Part shown: piece by piece, positions 11,951-22,479 of the stretch
Layout: each line of letters begins with the position of its first letter
Position numbering within the stretch: position 1 is the stretch's first letter
Assembly (NCBI RefSeq): GCF_051020975.1
Contig: NC_135039.1
Span: 9,274,692-9,338,691, forward strand
DNA from: Osmia lignaria lignaria
Taxonomy: Eukaryota > Arthropoda > Insecta > Hymenoptera > Megachilidae
Length of the DNA: 64,000 nt
Direction of reading: 5' to 3'
Position numbers and translations under genes: made by a program
The notes under the pieces: model-generated
Databases searched by the model: none
What the model saw: only the letters and a program-made list of their open reading frames with translations
What the model was told of the DNA's origin: nothing

Positions 11951-12886
11951 TAATCCGTTTTATCATATTTGCTTCCGTTTTGCCGTGGTTCGCACTCAAA
12001 GTCAGTAGAAATTTGTCAAAACGAAACGCTGATGATATTATCCGTCACTTCAATGTACGATTCTAATCACTTTTACTCGGAAAGATAAAATTCAAATGAA
12101 TTACAAGGTTTACTAGATTAGTATAGATTCTATTCAGTGCATAAAATAAGTTAAAATGTTAACAACTTTTTAAATAATAGGATCTGATTGAAACGAAATA
12201 AATTTAACTAAAATCTCAACTTTGCGTTTGATTTAAAAAAAATGTGCACATTTGTGCAGGGTGTGATTATTACTGTAGTAAAGAGTGAACCTTCCTCTAT
12301 CAGAATCAGAAAAAAACGGCTGCCCCAACCTGCCACTGCTAAAAAAAGTGGCGATTGAAATAAATTACACCCATCTTGGCCGCAGCGCACGATGATGGAA
12401 AAGTAGTACCAGATACGATTATTAACTAGTTAACTGCATTCAACGTGTATATTCGTCATCTAAAACTTTATTTCGGCCTTGGAATATGCCATAATAAATT
12501 TTCATAATTGTCGAAACTATTTTCACGGTATGATTTGGTATAGATCATAATAAATATAAATAAATATATTATAATAACACATGTCTTGTCATTTTTTAAT
12601 TATTATATCCGTTTTCATTACAGTTATTAACAGTTTTAAGTCAAATTTTTGTTAAATAACATAAACTATGTCTAACAAGTGAAGGATATTGAACGCGTTA
12701 CAGTTTATACGTGAATATCTTGACACCCTGTTGTTCAATATGATTTATATTAATACAACTTAAGTATTATAATGTAGGCAAAAACTTCCCAAAATTTCAT
12801 TAAAATATTTCCAATAGAACCGAAGTTACAGAATTTTGATCGCCAAAAGCAGTTTTGTCCCACTGTGCGGCGTACAAAAGACACGG

Positions 12887-12949
12887 GTCCATTCGGGACC
12901 GTCCAATCGGGACGCGTCCAATCTGTTGACGTCCAAGTGGGACACTCCC
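12887..12949 (-). repeat. 15-bp-period minisatellite, related to 45196-45275
   Basis: GTCC recurs at 12887, 12901, 12916 and 12931. The minus strand reads as repeats of TTGGAC-type units. A related array in the opposite orientation lies at 45196-45275 (TTGGAC at 45204, 45219, 45234, 45249). Both start with the same 'GTGTCCCACTTGGACGTC'-like phrase. Confidence 0.6.
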
Positions 12950-13181
12950 AGTCCTACTATTTTACACAAAATTTGATTGTTTATCCGAAGAAATATTAGA
13001 CATTTCATTTAAAAAACTAAAGGTGACCCAAATGTTTCGCTATAAAAAGTAAGGTAATAAAAAACAGATTAGAGCGTTGTTTGTCTACCGGGATACCAAA
13101 CAACTTTTGTTTGAAACATTTCTTCGTACAACGAATAACTTACGAGTTATTTTAAATCGTCTTGTTAAAAGAATCATCCTG
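12945..13181. repeat. Right half of a TA-flanked MITE (copy of 48244-48481)
   Basis: The segment aligns closely with 48244-48481 and ends in the same terminal motif (ATCCTGTA versus ACCCTGTA). The left half and left terminal repeat are missing, so it is a truncated copy. Confidence 0.6.
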
Positions 13182-13727
13182 TATATTTCCAATTGCTTAC
13201 GTTGTATAGAGTTTTTGCCGCCTAATAGATAACGAGAAGGATATTTGTACAATATTACGAAGGAAACATTGCCATTTCATACTATCCAGATATGTACAGT
13301 CACTCATAGTGAAAATCGTCCCCCCTTAACGGGGCGTATATTAGTCTAACGTAAATAAAACAATAATTACAAATAAAATACAATGATTGCGCATATCAAA
13401 TTATTCTACATAAATAACTACATAATATAATCTAAAAGCAAAAGATTCTGTTGAATAATAATCGAGATATAGCACTGCAAATAGATCTACAACAACGACT
13501 TGATAAATTGCAATAGTTATTTGATTTTGTAATTTTTAATGAGTGATTCTTATAGATTTTTGTGTGCTGAAGCCGAATCTCTAAACCCTTTTTATCGAAT
13601 TTTCATAATTTTCGAGATGATCAATCTTAAACACAAATTGCAAATATTCAACTTTGGAAATGATTTATACTTTTACAATAGCACATGTTCAGTTTCTTTT
13701 TTCACGTAATAATTCTGTATGTATGTG

Positions 13728-14720
13728 TGTAGATCATTTGGGATCGCTAGAAAAAAACGGGAAAGGGATATAAACATTTGTTAACAATTATCGACAGGTT
13801 TACAACATTTATTAAATTATTTCTATGCAAATCTACGAACTCGCAAGGGGTAATGAAGTCTGTAAAAGAATATTATCGCGCATATAGCATACCTGTTCCG
13901 TTCAAACCGCGTCATACTAACGCGTGACAACCATGCACTCTTGCGCCAAACAAACAAAACATCGTCCGCTCGCACTAACGAAGCGCTCGCGGTAATCAGA
14001 ACCAATTAATCATTCAACCGATCAACACCAACGCTCAGATCCAAGACCTACACCAATCCAACGTCTTTTCAATTAGCGAATACCCCAGTTTTTCGTTACC
14101 AGTTCTTTGTGTTAAGTTTCTAAGTGTTCAGTCTTGTATTTTCGTAATTCTGTTTATTATATTTGTGAATTATATACAATAATCGTTCAAAGTACGGGTT
14201 CTTCATTTCAAACCGATTCCAACTACAGCTCTCCTCGATCGTCAGTCCTTTCGATAAAGGCTTCCAGCCATACAATCATCCATCCGCACGAAACAATACC
14301 CAAGCGTATAATTTCGGATCGCGGAACTGCTTTTACTTTGAATGCTTTTAAAGAGTTTTTAGGAATTGAAAATATTAAACGTGTGATGATTGCGGTCGGT
14401 ACTCCTCGAGTGAACCGAACGGTCAGATCGAGCGATTTCTGCCAATTATTTGCAAAATTGTGTGAGACATTGAGGGAATGGGACACAAGTACTCGAGCAA
14501 GTTGAATTCGCGATAAGTAATATTATTTACCATGCGACAAAGGAATCTCGTAGCCGATTGCTGTTTCAGATTGAACTGGCCGGGGAATTGTATACGATCT
14601 CTGTCAGAGTCGGATTCCAGCAAGGATAGAAATTTATAAGCAAGGTGTGAAAAATGGTAAACACTAAAAAGATGCAAGCGACAAATGAAAGATATTACAG
14701 AGCGGTATTGTCCGCTTACC
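13728..14720 (+). pseudogene. Decayed Gypsy-type integrase, split by a solo LTR
   Basis: The core begins with DHLGSLEKNGKG (first catalytic aspartate region, about 13735-13770). After a frameshift it continues as HLLTIIDRFTTFIKL and proceeds to VKEYYRAYSIP at 13893. It resumes at 14301 with KRIISDRGTAFTLNAF (second catalytic aspartate) and GTPRVNRTV, where the motif usually containing the catalytic glutamate is degraded. Downstream to about 14720 there is faint similarity to a Gypsy integrase C-terminus in shifting frames. No RT or gag is nearby. It is an isolated relic, not functional. Confidence 0.7.
13894..14295 (+). mobile_element. Solo LTR, 402 bp, with ATACC target duplication
   Basis: The segment starts TGTTCCG and ends GAAACA (TG...CA termini) and is flanked by ATACC at 13889-13893 and 14296-14300. 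Removing it restores a continuous integrase-like context, which confirms it is an insertion. A 5-bp duplication fits LTR retroelement integration. It has no internal coding region, so it is a recombination product. The family is not assigned and the orientation is arbitrary. Confidence 0.85.
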
Positions 14721-15599
14721 TACTGTACGGTGCGTTTGCTTCATCGTTATACGGTGACACATCCTCACCAGTTCTTGGAATTGCAGTCACCGAGCGAGCG
14801 GCCAGATTATCTCGAGTCGTGATAACTCGGTGATAACTCATGCTACCGATGAATCATTAATGTAGGAAAAATAAAATTTTATTATTTTGGACTTTATAAT
14901 TTTGGGAGTATTTTAAATTGAATTACTGAAATTTTTTCCATGAGAATGATACCAAACGTGGCCATGTTCGGACGATTTTAAACCGTTAATCATGTTTAAC
15001 ATAGGAGTTAAACATGGTTAACCCCTTGCACTATTTTGACGAGTCTGACTCGTGATGAAAATTTTAGGCCAAACTTGAATATCACGAGTCTGACTTGTGA
15101 TCGCGATTTCGAATTAGTCTCTCTCGCACTCACAATCCGACACTGAGGAAGTGTGTTTGAAACGCAAATGAATTAGAAACTGATTATGTGTAACAAAAGT
15201 ATAATTTCAGGAAAATAAGCATAACAAAGAAAATGGTTTAGTTAACACAAAATACGAGCTGTTTGAAATACAAAATAAATGAAATATATATATTAGCAAG
15301 AAAAGTATAAAATTAGGTAATAATGAAATCTATTGAGTTGAGAATATGACACAGAATTTGTACCGGGCGTTAACAGTGAACTATTGATTTTAGATTAATT
15401 AAATTTGATTCAGTATTAACGGTATGATTCGAGATGATTCAAGCGACGATTTCGGCAACAATTAATGTATAACAAGAGAAAACGGTCCCAGGGGGAAAAC
15501 TACCAAGACCACGGTCTCGTGGGCCGTCTCTCTTTAGTACAAACGGAATTTTTACAAGAAATGATGAATATCTTTGATACCTTAAAACACGGTGTTTTA
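14721..15599. other. Non-coding stretch
   Basis: No gene is seen. Near 15020-15090 a TTAACCCCTTGCAC phrase is followed by two copies of an imperfect palindrome (CACGAGTCTGACTCGTG type), which could be one end of a TTAA-targeting element. I found no matching second end. Confidence 0.35.
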
Positions 15600-17500
15600 C
15601 GGAATGATCCAGTAGGAAATTTCCAGGACACGCAGTCCCGTAGATCGCCCGGTTTGCCTCACGATCAACCAGATTTGTCGTACTGAATAGAATGAGATAG
15701 ACAACTTACCGAGCTCGATGTAAAACAATACACGATAATACAATTCAAGATAATATTTCATTGAAACCTGGATGTTGTCTGGAAATCTGGAAGGCGAAGA
15801 AAAGATGAGAAACCTTGTCACTTGTACAACACGTTCGCGATCGGCCTTTTTACGGTGTTACGGTTACGGAAACGATTATTTACGAAACAATACGATTAAA
15901 CGACGCGGCGCGGAAAAAGAAATAATTAATTAACGAAACGATTTAAAAACGAAAGAGAAAAGATAGATTATTGAAAAGTATCAAATTTTACGTATTCGTA
16001 TGAGTTTTTGACACGAAAACCGCGAATCGAAACACTCTCAACACTCTGCCTTGTTACACGAAGGAACTTTGCCGAGCAATCTCATTACACGATTTCGTAG
16101 ACAACTATGACTCTACGCGAACACGGGCTCCCCGTCACGTACCTTACGATTTTTCGACGAAGGGTGATTTGCCTCAGTCAAGCGATCGTGTCTCAGGGTT
16201 CGACCCGCGATCGTGGGCCCAAAGTGGGGACATCATTTGGCAAATCAGGGTACGTCTCGAAGGGGAAATCTCGTGCGTATTGGGTTAGTTGATCGTTCTT
16301 CATGGTTTCTCATCCCTTCTTGACCTTTCACGCTGCTGTTGTGTAGCGTTGCCTATCTCCTTCTACTCCTCTAATGCTACGCGAATTCTAAGCTTCTGAA
16401 ATGTTCGAAATCTATTACGACTCGATTTTATTCGAATTTACTAATCAAAGAGGCTCTTATAAATGATATTTCCGGTATCGAAGAAGATCTAGGTTTCTGA
16501 CTAAATGTTTAACTTACTATATTGAATGACTAGTAAATGAATAGTATTAAATTATTCCGTTCTTATTCGTGTTTCGGCGGTTTACGGAAAAGGCAATCGG
16601 TGTTTTGTAATTATTATCAAATCGCGGATATATCTGAGTATTCTGTCGCATTTATTCGACATTAGTTCCGCGTATATTAATTATTAACGGTATACGTATT
16701 TGAAACGTTTACCAGATGTTCGTTTTCGATGTTTATTACCCTCATCGACCTTTGTCTCGAACGTTCTTGAACGTCGGTCGACAATTTCAAACTACAGTGA
16801 TTGCCACGCAAACCTTTGCATTCTATAATCATTCAAACAGTTTCATTCCGTTCAATACCAATCGTTTTCATTCCTGATTGCATTCATTCATTGTGGAAAG
16901 GTCGGCTGACGCATGCCTTGCAGGTAGGAGAGGTATTTCGCTCGCAGGGTAGACCAAAAATCTTCTTTATGTTGCACGGTTAAGCTGGAAAATTTCAAAG
17001 TGCGTCGCACTGCTTAACCGCGCGGCGAAAGATGTTTATGATACCTCTCCCTAAACGGTTTCGACTTTCGAAGTTTTTGTTGCTACGTAGTTTCGACTAG
17101 GCAATCATCCCAAGGAAAGGTTGACTCGTATTATTTGAAAGAACTAAATATAGCCTCCTTTGTGTGCCTCGCCTAGGATTACCTCCAAGTGCTACGCACT
17201 GGCGAGGTACACAAACTCGGTATATTAACGGTCAAACTATTGAAACTAATAAGAGAAAAAAGAGAAGAATTATTATTTAATCTCAAACCCCTTTTCTTGT
17301 GTTCCCCGTGAGGAATCACTTCCAAGTGCACACGCACCCGACGGAAGAACACAAGATCGGAGGAGCGCGAACAAGGAAACGAGAAAATAAAATAAGAAAG
17401 GTCCTTCCTTGCGCCCCTCACGTGGAAAGTTTCCAAGTGCAGCGCACCCGATGATGAACGCAAGGTCGGGTTGATGGAAAAAGTAAACCCGGACGTGACA
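15600..17500 (-). repeat. Family-L LTR at the 3' end of the errantivirus-like element
   Basis: On the minus strand it begins TGTCACGTCCGG at 17500, directly after the poly-purine run, as expected for a 3' LTR. Block 15980-16320 aligns with 4110-4440, 7970-8240 and 43760-44120; block 16740-16800 aligns with 44980-45050; block 16910-16950 aligns with 45150-45180. Four stem-loop modules lie at 16974-17024, 17162-17212, 17296-17355 and 17407-17465. The far end (about 15600) is approximate. If correct, the LTR is unusually long, about 1.9 kb. Confidence 0.55.
16974..17465 (+). repeat. Four stem-loop modules (GTGC-hairpin variant)
   Basis: Modules lie at 16974-17024 (GGTTAAGC/GCTTAACC), 17162-17212 (GTGT-g-CCTCGCC/GGCGAGG-t-ACAC), 17296-17355 (CTTGTGTTC/GAACACAAG) and 17407-17465 (CCTTGCG/CGCAAGG). 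Each outer stem encloses a GGAA...TTCC hairpin, an AA linker and a GTGC...GCAC hairpin. The outer-stem sequences differ but all pair, which is consistent with a conserved three-way junction. Confidence 0.65.
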
Positions 17501-17504
17501 ATAT

Positions 17505-17528
17505 CCCCCCCCCCCCCCCCCCCCCCCC
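17505..17528 (-). promoter_or_regulatory. Poly-purine tract (24-base G run on minus strand)
   Basis: An uninterrupted run of 24 C on the plus strand reads as G on the minus strand. It lies between the F-box ORF and the TGTCACG LTR start, separated from the LTR by ATAT. Position and composition fit a plus-strand priming tract for reverse transcription. Its exact length may be affected by assembly. Confidence 0.6.
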
Positions 17529-17537
17529 TTAGAATCA

Positions 17538-18530
17538 TTACCGTCCCCGGCAATGTGGGGGTGCGTACGCGTGGTGATCGCGGTCGCGACGCGTCCGCCC
17601 TCCCGCGCTTACGCCAGTATCGGCCAACAATGACGGGCACTGTCGCAGGCGCAAGGTCCGGAGTGACGGAGCTCTTTGACGCAGCGACTTCCCCTCGAAC
17701 TCCGTGGCGGTTGCCTCGAAGTCCAGGAGCTGCGACGCCGCCCCGAACAACCCAGCCAACTCTGGATCCAGGTGTCCTTGACAGTGACCCAAAGAAAGCC
17801 CTCGCAAGGTTCCCGCGGACGGAATTAAATCCCGGATCGCGGGATGACGGATCGTCGCGCCCGACAAATCTATGCTGTTGAGAAACGGGCAGCCCCGCAC
17901 AGCGATCGCAAGGGCTTGTGGACGTAGGTTTCGTGTGATGACGCGATCATGTAGACGCAAGGTGGTTACGTAGAGCCCCATCCGTATCGCCCAGTAGAAG
18001 GCCTCGGTTGAGATGGCCTTCCCGTGCCAGTGATCCGGCCAAGCCCAATCTTCCGAATCAAGTTCCCTTCGAGTGGCATAGGAAGCAAGGGCGCCTTCCC
18101 TCCAGGCGCGACAGACACACTCCATTCGCGCGCAGTCCGCGAACCGCAGTAGACGCGCGATTTTTGCTATCACCTCCACAGGTAACGGGGATGAATACGC
18201 GCGTTCCCACCCCAGGAACGGATCAATCTGCGGCCTCGGTTGGATGAGGTTATCCTCATGCCACGGATCTGCTTCCTTAATAGCCAGTTTACGTTTGTGC
18301 AGCGTAGGGCCGGTGTCCTTGGCCCATCGGATAGCTGCAGCGGCCAGTTCGCGGGACGGGAACGTGATGAACGCAATCGTTCCCGATGGCTTGCGTATGA
18401 TGGCTGCGTGCTCTGGACGGAATTCCCCAAATAGTTTTAGCAGGAGCTTATTTCGGGTAAATGGGGCCAAATTGGCCACAAAGACCCGCCTTCCCCTGTT
18501 GTCCTCCTTCTTGGCTCTGTACGTTGCCAT
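17538..18530 (-). CDS. RRM + F-box + leucine-rich-repeat protein in the env position of a Gypsy element
   Basis: The 330-aa ORF starts at the ATG at 18530; the same frame is closed upstream by stops. Residues about 15-86 form an RNA-recognition motif with RNP2 VFVANL (16-21) and RNP1 GTIAFITF (50-57). Residues about 113-150 are an F-box (LPVEVIAKIARLL...CRAWREG). Residues about 186-300 contain irregular LRR/AMN1-like repeats (LNSIDLSG, LRGLSLGHC, LRTLRLRQC). F-box proteins link substrates to SCF ubiquitin ligases through Skp1; here that role and any RNA binding are inferred. The tail after residue 306 is basic and looks frame-shifted, so the LRR end may be truncated. It sits 226 bp after the integrase stop and just before a poly-purine tract and LTR on the same strand. 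Its base composition is visibly more GC-rich than the pol gene, suggesting capture of a cellular gene. An unrelated solitary gene is less likely given the flanks. Confidence 0.75.
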   Translation of the reverse strand: MATYRAKKEDNRGRRVFVANLAPFTRNKLLLKLFGEFRPEHAAIIRKPSGTIAFITFPSRELAAAAIRWAKDTGPTLHKRKLAIKEADPWHEDNLIQPRPQIDPFLGWERAYSSPLPVEVIAKIARLLRFADCARMECVCRAWREGALASYATRRELDSEDWAWPDHWHGKAISTEAFYWAIRMGLYVTTLRLHDRVITRNLRPQALAIAVRGCPFLNSIDLSGATIRHPAIRDLIPSAGTLRGLSLGHCQGHLDPELAGLFGAASQLLDFEATATEFEGKSLRQRAPSLRTLRLRQCPSLLADTGVSAGGRTRRDRDHHAYAPPHCRGR

Positions 18531-18633
18531 CGTTGTAGCAGGTCTAAAGGGGGCGCAAAATACATAGATAACATTTGCGAAACTAACATAGAATTTTCAA
18601 TAAATGCTGGAAAATTAGTCATTCAATCCGCTC

Positions 18634-18660
18634 CTGCAAAGAGAATATACAAAGAATCGC
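18634..18660 (-). promoter_or_regulatory. Possible 3' splice acceptor upstream of the F-box ORF
   Basis: On the minus strand a pyrimidine-rich stretch ends in CTCTTTGCAG (AG at 18635-18634), about 105 bases before the ORF start. Errantivirus env ORFs are expressed from a spliced subgenomic RNA, so an acceptor here would fit. This is inferred from sequence only. Confidence 0.35.
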
Positions 18661-18756
18661 AATGCGCCAGTCGACCCTTCCGCAGAATCTCGGTTGCCTC
18701 TTCGTCGAATCATCTAGTTCTAATTCGCGGGTAAAAAGGCCGACTGTGCATTATAA

Positions 18757-21700
18757 TCAAGTTTTTCCTGTCTTCCAGAACTTTAGTTTGTCTTTTTGCC
18801 TGGAAAAGAGGTTGCCCATTTCATCTTTCAGCACGACGTTATCCTTCGGCGTGATCTCTATTATTTTGTAGGGACCGTGATACCGTTTGCCAAACTTCCC
18901 TACCCTTGGTTCAACCAGGACGTATGCCATGTCCCCAACATTACCCTTGAAGGGACGTGCTCTTGTGTCGTAGTACGATTTCGATCTGATTTTCACTCGA
19001 TTCAGGTTATTTCCCGCAATTTCCTGCATTTCGTTTAGACGATCGTTTAAATCGCGTATATATCCGTCATAAGTCGGAAGGTCCTCGTTAGCAGAAAATG
19101 CTGTAGGGCACCGCGCACGTTTCCCATAAATTAGTTTGAAAGGGGTAAATTTCGTACCCTCGTGCACGGAGGTGTTGTATGCGAAAATCGCGAAGGGAAC
19201 TAATCTGTCCTAATCGTCGAAATCTCCAAGGTAATGCGTGATGTAATCAACCAATACGACATGGCTACGTTCGAGGGCACCGTTTGTTTGTGGACGGTAA
19301 CCGGAAGTAGTAACATGTTGGATACCAAACATCCTTGCCATGGTAGAAAAGATTTTATTTAAGAAACTGGTATCTCTATCCGACAAAATAACCTTGGGAG
19401 TACCAAACTGTAAAACGAGATGGGTTACCAACGCGTAAGCTATTGTTTCCGATTTGATGTTTGGAATCGGAACTGCTATGCAGAATTTCGTAAGGCTGTC
19501 ATGAATTGTTAATATATTGCTACCTTCGCAAAAGGTTCTACGGGTGTATCGGTGATAACCATAGGTTCGCGCGTTTTATGTCTCGATATCTTCCGCGTCT
19601 GACAGCTTGTGCACCCACGAATATAGTTTTCTATCTGACTACGCATGTTCGGCCAGTAGAATCGTTCGCGTATCCGTTGACGCCCTTGTGTCCTCCTACG
19701 AGGCTCCCGTGCATTTCTGCGATAATTTCAGTTCTAATTTCGCTAGGTGATAGTTGCACGCGACCGTAACAAAGGATGACCCTTACGCTGGAATCCTTGA
19801 AAATCTTCCTCAATATCCCGGGTAACGCGTCCTGCGGCAACGTATCGGTGAAATTGTCAAATCGCAAAATTCGGAAAGAATCTAAATCCAACTCGGACAA
19901 CTTTTGTTTGAGTTTCCGTAAGACCGATTCTAATTTCATGATTGTTAGATCGTCAGTAAAGTTCTTCTGTAATACAATGCTGAAAATTTTATTTTTATAT
20001 TTTATATTTCCCAGTTTCAGGGTTGATTTCTTTAACGTATCCAGATCTATCACGCCGATATCAACGAGTAGCTCACTGGTCGGTGTGAGTCGTAAATCAC
20101 TCGTAAGAAAATGCACGTAATTGTCTCTATAATATGTCAAGTTTTGTGACGCGAAAGTTACCGTTTTCGGAACCTCTATCTTTGGAGGCGGATCCGAATA
20201 TAGATCCTCGGAATCTATACGTGTATTTGCGAAAGATGTTTGTGGTAGCTCGTCGGTCCGTATTAATGTATTTTCGTCCTGTACCTGAGGATTTGGTTCT
20301 GAAACTGTCTTATTGCGTGGTATGGATAAAGCTATGGGTGGTAAAGATGGAGGAGTAGCAGGTAATTGTGATTGATGTTGAGGTCTGTATACGTCATGCG
20401 TCCGTTGTGTCAAAACGTCTAGATGTTTGTGCAAGTCGTCAATGTCCGTCTCCGTATCTAAATGTCTAGCGATTTGCGTTTGCTCTAATTCTCCTTTCTC
20501 AGGTGAAAAATCAAAAAATTCATTGTCGCTATCCGAATGAGGTGTTTTAAAAAGTTCTTTATCGGAGTCGACATCGGTGAGGTCCGGCCCGAGTGCTGAG
20601 GTCTGGGGTATTCCCAGTGCTCGTGGACATGACCCCAGGCTCGGTAGGACGCTCCTACGACGAACGAAAATCGGTGGTTCGGACGCATCTGAATCAATAT
20701 CGAATCTATCACTGTCTGTGGTTATACCTGTCGAGGTATTCGAGGTTATTATGATTGCAGGTTTCTGTAATGAAAGGGGTGTAGTCGATAAAGGTTGAGA
20801 TGTAGGTTTGTCTGAAGATCTGAGTCGAGTTCGAGTGGAGGTGGCTTCTGGATCGTGAGTAGGTGGAGGTCTTGGTTTTGTTTTCGATCCTAACGGTCTT
20901 CCTACCTTGCATTTGACAATCGCAGGCGCCAATTCGGAACCGGACGTTTCGGGTGTATCCGTAACCGGCAAAACGACTTTGGGTTTCGCAGCACGACAAG
21001 CATTGTTTGATTTGACAAGCGCGCTCGTACGTTGGAATCTCTTAATCGTTTTAATAACCAAAGGCGGATCACGGGGATCAGCCTGAGGGGATTTTTCCAA
21101 GCCGACCGGGCTCGCAGGCTGTTCCTCATCAGAAGAGGAATCTAGCGAGAAGTCGTCAGAGGTGTTCAGTTCGTCGATAATAATTGGGTTTCGCGACAGG
21201 GCATCGGCGTTAGTGTTAAATTTCCCTGGTTTGTGCGCGATATCATATTCGTAATCCCGTAATTTCAATCTCCAACGTACTAAACGTTGACCGGGATCCT
21301 GAATCGAATTTATCCACCTCAACGGCTCATGGTCACTCACTAATTTGAATTTTCTACCGTAAAGATATGGTCGAAAATGCAATACCACGTATAAAACGGC
21401 TCAACATTCCTTTTCGGTTGTAAAATAGTGCCGTTCCGGTTTGGTTAACGTGCGCGAAAAGTATGCTACCGGTAAATCATACCCATCTTTCTCCTGACTC
21501 AAAACGGCTCCTATTGCAAAATCTGAGGCATCTGTAGTTAATGTAAACGGCTTGTCGAAATTTGGATACTGCAAAATCGGTGCACGACACAGTGCTTTTC
21601 GTAACGCGGCGAAACTCTTTTTCTGTTCTTTTCCCCAAACAAAAGGAACATTCTTTTTCAGCAAATCTGAGAGAGGTTTTGATTTTTCCGCGAAATTTTC

Positions 21701-22475
21701 AATTAAACGTCTATAATAACCCACCAAACCTAAGAATTGTCTGATGTTTTTCGCGTTCTTTGGCCGCTGAAAATTCTTAACAGCGACGATTTTTTCGAGA
21801 TCAGGGCGGACTCCGCGTTTACTAATCACGTGTCCTAAATACGCGACTTCAGTCTTAAGAATTTCGCATTTGTCGGGTTGCAATGTTAAATCGGCGTCGG
21901 CTAGACGTGTGAATAGACGTCGAACTTTCTTACCGTGTTGCTCTAAGTCTTTCGCGTAAACAACTATGTCATCCAAATACACGAAATCTTCTATTCCTTG
22001 CAACCCGCGCAAAACCTGATCCATGAGTCGTTGAAAGGTTGCTGGTGCGTTTTTTAGGCCTTCGGGCATGCGAATATATTCGTAGCGCCCGTTTGGTGTA
22101 CTGAAGGCAGTTTGATGACGATCTTTGGGGTCCATTTCGATCTGCTGAAACCCGCTTGCTAAATCGAAAACAGAAAAATACTGTGCGTCTCCAATGTGAT
22201 CTAAGATTTCTGTGATGTTTGGTAAAGGATAAGCGTCTCCCATTGTCTTTTCATTTAGTTTACGAAAGTCTATTACCATTCTCCAGCGTGGGTTTCCCTT
22301 TGAATCTGGCTTCTTGGGTACTATCCACAAAGGAGGATTATAAGGTGAATTTGAAGGTGTAATGATGTCATTTGATAATTTGGTCAAGATCTGTCGTTCT
22401 ATTTCTTGTTTATGCACTGGTGGAAATCTATATTGTCGTGTGTTTAATGGTATATCGTCTATTGGCCTTTTGCCA
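18757..22475 (-). pseudogene. pol: Errantivirus-like Gypsy pol (RT, RNase H, long linker, integrase), broken
   Basis: RT occupies 22475-21404, with WIVPKKPDSKGNPRWRMVID and the active site YLDDIVVYA. RNase H follows (TTDASDFAIGAVLSQE; HFRPYLYGRKF). A linker of about 400 residues is acidic and low in complexity, with an AT-hook-like VGRPLGSKTK, then YYRDNYVHFLTSDLRLT, which resembles the 17.6/297-type RNase H-integrase linker. Integrase keeps the zinc-finger cysteines, DRDTSFL (second Asp) and TNGALERS (Glu), and ends FWKTGKT at 18757. Lesions: a TGA at 21401-21403, a frameshift near 19680, an apparent deletion near 19530 that removes the first catalytic Asp segment, and a TAG at 19210-19212. 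No gag is present; the element is cut at about 22480 by another repeat. Confidence 0.85.
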
Positions 22476-22479
22476 AGGA

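Larger units (their letters stand above)
11951..13727. other. AT-rich non-coding stretch
   Basis: No convincing gene is seen. It contains a 15-bp-period minisatellite (12887-12949) and half of a TA-flanked MITE (about 12945-13181), described separately. The remainder is unassigned. Confidence 0.4.

Noticed and set aside
12208..12390. 60-aa minus-strand frame once considered a mariner fragment
   Set aside because: No transposase motif could be matched; the composition looks random.
15020..15090. TTAACCCCTTGCAC as a piggyBac-like terminus
   Set aside because: No inverted partner or second TTAA-flanked end was found within the window, so it is not listed as an element.
17505..17528. Poly-C run as a simple assembly artefact
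   Set aside because: Its length may be uncertain, but its position exactly between an ORF and an LTR start argues for a genuine poly-purine tract.
17179..17640. Minus-strand frame reading through the poly-G run
   Set aside because: The glycine run is the poly-purine tract and the rest is LTR; it is not a gene.
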